From NCBI GenBank assembly GCA_002389665.1, contig DGNO01000004.1, positions 66,911-116,141 of the forward strand: a DNA stretch of 49,231 nucleotides. The letters run 5' to 3'. The position numbers were made by a program, and so were the translations under genes. The DNA comes from Rhodobiaceae bacterium UBA4490. GTDB lineage: Bacteria; Pseudomonadota; Alphaproteobacteria; Parvibaculales; Parvibaculaceae. Shown here piece after piece: positions 45,121-49,231 of the stretch. The notes below the pieces were generated by a model. The model was not told the DNA's origin and did not search any database. It saw only the letters and a program-made list of their open reading frames with translations. Position 1 is the first letter of the stretch. Each line of letters begins with the position of its first letter.

Positions 45121-45256
45121 GCAGATCAAAATCAGCACGTCTCAGGCCGCCGCAGCGACGCTGCGTCAAGGCGCGGAGGCACCCGCAAAGCCTGACAGAA
45201 AGAAACGCCCCGCCTAAACTTCCCTCAACACCATCATTCAAAAAGAGGGAAACGTC

Positions 45257-46075
45257 ATGGCGAGCTACAGCACTCTGAAAATCGAAAAGGAAGCCGGCGT
45301 CGATTGGGTCACCTTCAACCGCCCGGATCAGCTGAACGCGCTCGACACGCAGATGGTCGACGATCTTCTGGATTATTTCGGCTCGCTTTACATGAACCAT
45401 GAGGTGCGCGTCGTGGTGCTGAAAGGGGCGGGCCGCGCCTATTGCGCCGGGCTCGACCTCAAAGAACGGCCGAACCGCGCCGATAGCGGGGTGGAAAGCG
45501 CCTCGGCTTCCCCCCAATCGGGCCTTGTCAGCCAGCGCCGGATTTCCGAAATCGTCATGCGCATGCGCCGCTGCCCGCAGGCCATCGTCTCGCTCATCCA
45601 CGGGCCGGCCTGCGGCGGCGGCTTTGCCATGGCGCTTGCCTCCGACATCCGCATTGCAGGGGAAAGCGCGAAAATGAATGCTGCCTTCATCCGTATCGGC
45701 CTTTCGGCCTGTGATATCGGGGTGAGCTATTTCCTGCCCCGCCTCGTCGGCGTTTCCGTTGCTTCCGAGCTGATGATGACGGGCCGCTTCATCCATGCCC
45801 AGCGCGCGCTGGCAACCGGCCTTGTCAGCGAGATCGTGCCCGACGGCAAACTGGTAGAAGCCGCGCGCCCTTATATCGAGGACATGCTCACCACCTCCCC
45901 GCTCGGCCTGCGCCTCACGAAGGAATGCCTCAATATGAGCGTCGATGCCGGCTCGCTCGAGGCGGCCATTGCCATGGAAGACCGCAACCAGATCCTTTGC
46001 GCCCAGACCCGCGATTTCAAGGAAGGGGTGAGCGCCTTTCTGGAAAAACGTACCCCGGCCTATACCAATAGCTGA
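45257..46075 (+). CDS. Crotonase-family enzyme (enoyl-CoA hydratase/isomerase-like)
   Basis: A 272-residue CoA enzyme. AGAGGG lies just before the ATG. Family signatures are the oxyanion-hole segments KGAGRAYCAGLDLKE (about 55-70) and HGPACGGGFAMALASDIRIAG (about 115-136). The segment corresponding to the catalytic Glu144 region of rat hydratase reads AAFIRIGLSACDIGVS, with Phe where the Glu is expected; an Asp in ACDIG may act instead, as in some isomerase-like members. It may therefore be an isomerase or a hydratase of different mechanism. It is next to a DmdC-like acyl-CoA dehydrogenase, so the pair may act on the same pathway. Confidence 0.88.
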   Translation: MASYSTLKIEKEAGVDWVTFNRPDQLNALDTQMVDDLLDYFGSLYMNHEVRVVVLKGAGRAYCAGLDLKERPNRADSGVESASASPQSGLVSQRRISEIVMRMRRCPQAIVSLIHGPACGGGFAMALASDIRIAGESAKMNAAFIRIGLSACDIGVSYFLPRLVGVSVASELMMTGRFIHAQRALATGLVSEIVPDGKLVEAARPYIEDMLTTSPLGLRLTKECLNMSVDAGSLEAAIAMEDRNQILCAQTRDFKEGVSAFLEKRTPAYTNS

Positions 46076-46251
46076 GCGGCGGGGGTAGAGTGGGCGCCCA
46101 TTAACGCAGGGGCCGAAAGGCGGATCTCCGGGAAAGTGCGCCCGGATCAGCCGGATTTGACCCGGCCCCGGCGGTTTTGGGGCTCGACTCGCGGGCCGTT
46201 TTCGGTACACTCCGCGCGTTTTACTGACAACTTTGAAAATAGAGGGTTGCC

Positions 46252-48108
46252 ATGCCGACTTATAAGGCACCGGTTGAGGATTTCAAATTCCTGTTCCACG
46301 AGTTTCTTCAGATCGACAAACGCACCGATCTGCCGGGGTTTGAAGACCTGACCCCCGATATGACGACGGCCATTCTGGAAGGCGGCGCAAAGTTCTGCGA
46401 AGAAGTGCTGCAGCCGCTCAATCAGGTCGGCGACGAAGAAGGCTGCGTGCTGGAAAACGGCGTGGTCCGCACCCCGAAAGGTTTCAAGGAAGCCTTCCAG
46501 CAATATTGCGAAGCCGGTTGGAACCGCCTCGGCGCGCCGGAAGAGTTCGGCGGCGCCGCCCTTCCCTCCGTCATCACCTTTGCCTTTTCGGAAATCGGCT
46601 CTTCGGCCAACCAGGCTTTCACCATGTATCCAGGCCTGACGAACGCGGCTTATTCCGCGCTTGCCGCCACGGGCGAGCCCTGGATGAAAGAGCATATCGT
46701 GCCGAAAATGGTGTCGGGCGAATGGTGCGGCACCATGTGCCTGACCGAGCCTCATTGCGGCACCGACCTGAAGCTTATGAAGACGAAGGCCGAGCTGCAG
46801 GAAGACGGCACTTACAAGATGAACGGCACGAAGATCTTCATCTCCGGCGGCGATCATGACATGACCGACAACATCATCCATATGGTCATCGCCAAGATCC
46901 CGGATGAAGACGGCAAGCTGCAGAACGATCTTTCCACCGTGAACTTCTTCATGGTGCCGAAATTCATCGTCGATCCGGAAACCGGCGAAATGACGAAGCG
47001 CAACGGCGTGACCGTCGGCTCCATCGAAAAGAAGATGGGCATCAAGGGCTCGGCTACGTGCGTGATGAATTTCGACGATGCCGTGGCCTATAAGCTGGGC
47101 GGCGCGCCGCAGAAGAAATCCGCTGACGGCGGCGAGAAGAAAAAGTCGAAATCGGCCGGTATGGCCGGCATGTTCGGCATGATGAACGGCGCGCGCATGG
47201 GCGTCGGCATTCAGGGCATCGCCGTGGGCGAGGTTGCCGTGCAGAACGGTGCAGCTTACGCGCTCGAACGCACGGCGGGCCGCGCGCTTACCGGCGCCAA
47301 GAACCCGGATGCAAGCGCCGACCCGATCATCGTTTTCCCCGATGTACGCCGCCTGCTGCTTTCCTCGCGTTCTTTCGTGGAAGGCGCCCGCGCGCTGGCC
47401 ATGTGGGTTTCCATGCTCTTCACCGTGCAGCAGCACAGCCCGGATGAAAAAGAGCGCGAAGAAGCCGCCGATCTTTCCCAGCTTCTGACCCCGGTCATCA
47501 AAGCCTATTTCACCGACAAGGGCTTTGAAGCGGCGAACAATTCCATGCAGGTTTTCGGCGGGCACGGCTATGTACGCGACCATGGCATGGAACAGTTCGT
47601 GCGCGATGCCCGCATCAACCAGGTCTATGAAGGGGCGAACGGTATTCAGGCCCTCGACCTCGTGGCCCGGAAGATGAGCATGAAGGGCGGCCGCGCGCTG
47701 ATGACCTATTTCGGAAAGATCGAAGCCTTCATCAAGGAAAACGAAGGCAACGACAAAATGAAGCCCTTCATCGAGCCGCTGAAAACCGGCTATGAGCGCA
47801 TGACCAAAGGCGCCACCTGGCTCATGGAAAACGCCCCGAAGAATTACGACAATGCCGGTTCTGCTTCTTATGAAATGCTGAACATTTTCGGCGTCGTGAC
47901 GCTGGGCTGGATGTGGGCGCAGATGGCCAAGCTCGCGCAGGAAAAACTCGAAGCGGGCGATGGCAATGCCGAGTTCTACAAGCGCAAGCTCGTGCTCGCC
48001 AAATACTGGCTGGAACGGGAAGTGCCGAACACGGCCGCTTATCTCGAACGCCTGCAGATGGGCGCCGACACGCTGATGGAACTGGACGAAGACGCTTTCG
48101 TCGCCTAA
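46252..48108 (+). CDS. Acyl-CoA dehydrogenase of the DmdC (3-methylmercaptopropionyl-CoA dehydrogenase) type
   Basis: A 618-residue FAD enzyme, longer than ordinary acyl-CoA dehydrogenases because of a C-terminal extension (about 480-618), the feature of the DmdC/FadE group. AGAGGG is 5 bases before the ATG. Key regions are CGTMCLTEPHCGTDLKLMKTKA, VNFFMVPKFIVD, the FAD-side QVFGGHGYVRDHGMEQFVRD and VYEGANGIQALDL, whose Glu is the probable catalytic base. An insertion near residues 284-306 is Lys/Gly/Met-rich (KKSADGGEKKKSKSAG, then MAGMFGMMNG), unlike its surroundings. Substrate may be MMPA-CoA or a medium-chain acyl-CoA. Confidence 0.9.
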   Translation: MPTYKAPVEDFKFLFHEFLQIDKRTDLPGFEDLTPDMTTAILEGGAKFCEEVLQPLNQVGDEEGCVLENGVVRTPKGFKEAFQQYCEAGWNRLGAPEEFGGAALPSVITFAFSEIGSSANQAFTMYPGLTNAAYSALAATGEPWMKEHIVPKMVSGEWCGTMCLTEPHCGTDLKLMKTKAELQEDGTYKMNGTKIFISGGDHDMTDNIIHMVIAKIPDEDGKLQNDLSTVNFFMVPKFIVDPETGEMTKRNGVTVGSIEKKMGIKGSATCVMNFDDAVAYKLGGAPQKKSADGGEKKKSKSAGMAGMFGMMNGARMGVGIQGIAVGEVAVQNGAAYALERTAGRALTGAKNPDASADPIIVFPDVRRLLLSSRSFVEGARALAMWVSMLFTVQQHSPDEKEREEAADLSQLLTPVIKAYFTDKGFEAANNSMQVFGGHGYVRDHGMEQFVRDARINQVYEGANGIQALDLVARKMSMKGGRALMTYFGKIEAFIKENEGNDKMKPFIEPLKTGYERMTKGATWLMENAPKNYDNAGSASYEMLNIFGVVTLGWMWAQMAKLAQEKLEAGDGNAEFYKRKLVLAKYWLEREVPNTAAYLERLQMGADTLMELDEDAFVA

Positions 48109-48130
48109 ATCCGCTTCCACTGCGAAGATC

Positions 48131-48159
48131 AAACCCCGGCCTTGGTGCCGGGGTTTTTT
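48131..48159 (+). terminator. Rho-independent terminator of the DmdC-like gene
   Basis: AAACCCCGGC-CTTGGT-GCCGGGGTTTTTT is a strong stem with a T-run, 22 bases after the stop. Confidence 0.9.
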
Positions 48160-48261
48160 CATGGGTATATGCCATTTGACGCGGCCGCCCGGAAGACGGA
48201 TAGAATGAGCTTAAGGATAAGGAAACGGGCGGGCCTGCCCGTTTCACATAGGAGCTTTGGA

Positions 48262-49230
48262 ATGAGCGATTACGATGCCTCGCAAGTCGGCCAGGAAAAA
48301 GGTGACGCCGCCTTCATGCGCGAGCGTCCCTATGGCGCCTCCTATGAGCCGACTTATTCAGGCGCGCTTTCCTTCCTGCGCACCCGCTACACCCGCGATC
48401 TTACGGGCGCCGACATCGCCGTGACGGGCATTCCCTTCGATCTTGCAACGACGGGCCGCTCCGGCGCGCGTTTCGGCCCGCGCGGCATCCGCGCCGCCTC
48501 CACCAATCTGGCCTGGGACTGGCCGCAGGGCTGGGACTTCAACCCGCTGGACAAGCTTGCCGTTGTCGATACGGGCGACTGCGTCTTCGATCCGGGCCGC
48601 CCGGAAAGCTGGCTGGAAAAGATGGAAGAGCACGCCCGCACCATTTTGGCCGAGGACACGGCGATGCTGACCCTGGGCGGGGACCATTTCATCACCTATC
48701 CCCTGATCCGCGCCCATGCAGCGAAATACGGGCCCCTGTCGCTCATCCATTTCGATGCCCATTCCGACACCTGGGAGGACGAGGAAGGGCGGATCGACCA
48801 TGGCACCATGTTCTATCATGCCAAGGAGCAAGGCCTTATCGTGCCTGAGCGCTCCATCCAGCTCGGCCTGCGTACCCATAATTCAAAGACCCATGGCTTC
48901 AACATGATCCGCGCGCCCGAGTTCTGCCGCATGGAGCCTGCCGACATCGCCAAGGCGGTGAAGGAAAAAGTGGGCGATCATCCCGCTTACCTCACCTTCG
49001 ATATCGACTGTCTCGACCCCGTCTATGCGCCGGGCACCGGCACGCCTTGCGCAGGCGGGCCGACGACACGGCAGGTGCTCGACGTGCTGCGCGCTCTTGA
49101 AGGCGTGAACATCATCGGCATGGACGTGGTGGAAGTTGCCCCCATTTACGATTTGAGTGAAATCACTTCGCTGGCAGCCGCCACCATCGCTTACCAGATG
49201 CTGGCGCTCTATGCAGCGAAACACAAATAA
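48262..49230 (+). CDS. speB: Agmatinase-family ureohydrolase
   Basis: A 322-residue dimanganese hydrolase that frees urea from a guanidino compound; in SpeB, agmatine gives putrescine. The ATG at 48262 has AGGAG upstream; a longer start at 48142 would run through the previous terminator and can be ruled out. Metal ligands are His142 (GGDH 139-142), Asp165, His167 and Asp169 (DAHSD), and Asp247 and Asp249 (DIDCLDP). The family also includes guanidinobutyrase and related enzymes, so the exact substrate is uncertain. It ends one base before the right edge of the window. Confidence 0.92.
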   Translation: MSDYDASQVGQEKGDAAFMRERPYGASYEPTYSGALSFLRTRYTRDLTGADIAVTGIPFDLATTGRSGARFGPRGIRAASTNLAWDWPQGWDFNPLDKLAVVDTGDCVFDPGRPESWLEKMEEHARTILAEDTAMLTLGGDHFITYPLIRAHAAKYGPLSLIHFDAHSDTWEDEEGRIDHGTMFYHAKEQGLIVPERSIQLGLRTHNSKTHGFNMIRAPEFCRMEPADIAKAVKEKVGDHPAYLTFDIDCLDPVYAPGTGTPCAGGPTTRQVLDVLRALEGVNIIGMDVVEVAPIYDLSEITSLAAATIAYQMLALYAAKHK

Positions 49231-49231
49231 C

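Noticed and set aside
46147..48162. A 671-codon minus-strand frame opposite the DmdC-like gene
   Set aside because: It mirrors the real gene and arises from GC-rich codon bias, with no ribosome site.

Overview
The window is a GC-rich stretch of what looks like an alphaproteobacterial chromosome. The evidence is the block SUV3-type helicase - S4 protein - fdxA - carD - rpoH, the neighbouring rpmB and DUF3108 genes, single-chain methylmalonyl-CoA mutase with MeaB, a PleC/DivJ-style histidine kinase core and a DUF6165 gene. I cannot name the genus. I see no insertion sequence, phage, CRISPR array or rRNA; one tRNA gene (Arg, anticodon CCT) is present.

Layout. 1-9.8 kb: a two-partner secretion locus on the minus strand. 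It holds a 3,090-residue exoprotein with three copies of a large GLUG-containing module and a tract of MBG and YDG repeats, then the first codons of its outer-membrane transporter, cut by the window edge. A LysR-type regulator diverges from it across an AT-rich region. 10.8-16.7 kb: a six-helix membrane protein, rpmB, meaB, a DUF3108 periplasmic protein and methylmalonyl-CoA mutase. 17-20.8 kb: a membrane histidine kinase and an acyl-CoA dehydrogenase sharing one bidirectional terminator. 21.1-28.4 kb: helicase, S4 protein, TerB-like protein, FdxA, CarD and an RpoH-type sigma factor. 28.4-32.9 kb: an M48 lipoprotein protease, a secreted protein with 12 cysteines, a His-rich uncharacterised protein, a secreted nuclease homologue with altered active-site residues and a LuxR-type regulator. 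33.3-36 kb: a soluble chemotaxis receptor, tRNA-Arg and a GAF-GGDEF cyclase. 36.2-38.5 kb: a JmjC/cupin-like protein and a CelD-like acetyltransferase. 38.6-40.7 kb: a ZnuD-like TonB receptor behind a palindrome resembling a Zur box. 40.9-44.1 kb: an operon of O-antigen ligase, GT4 and GT9 genes. 44.2-49.2 kb: DUF6165, PilZ, crotonase, DmdC-like acyl-CoA dehydrogenase and an agmatinase-family enzyme.

The genes fall into several themes: acyl-CoA and propionyl-CoA catabolism (two acyl-CoA dehydrogenases, crotonase, mutase, MeaB), envelope and surface building (exoprotein, LPS enzymes), metal acquisition or handling (ZnuD-like receptor, Cys-rich protein), c-di-GMP and chemosensory signalling (GGDEF, PilZ, receptor, kinase) and global transcription control (CarD, RpoH).

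The most unusual gene is carD. Its product carries about 207 N-terminal residues of Lys/Ala-rich, histone-H1-like sequence ahead of an ordinary CarD/CdnL domain. The next most interesting are the 12-cysteine secreted protein, whose ribosome site may be occluded by a hairpin, the nested repeats of the exoprotein, and the ZnuD/Zur arrangement. I found no clear evidence for an entirely new multi-gene system.
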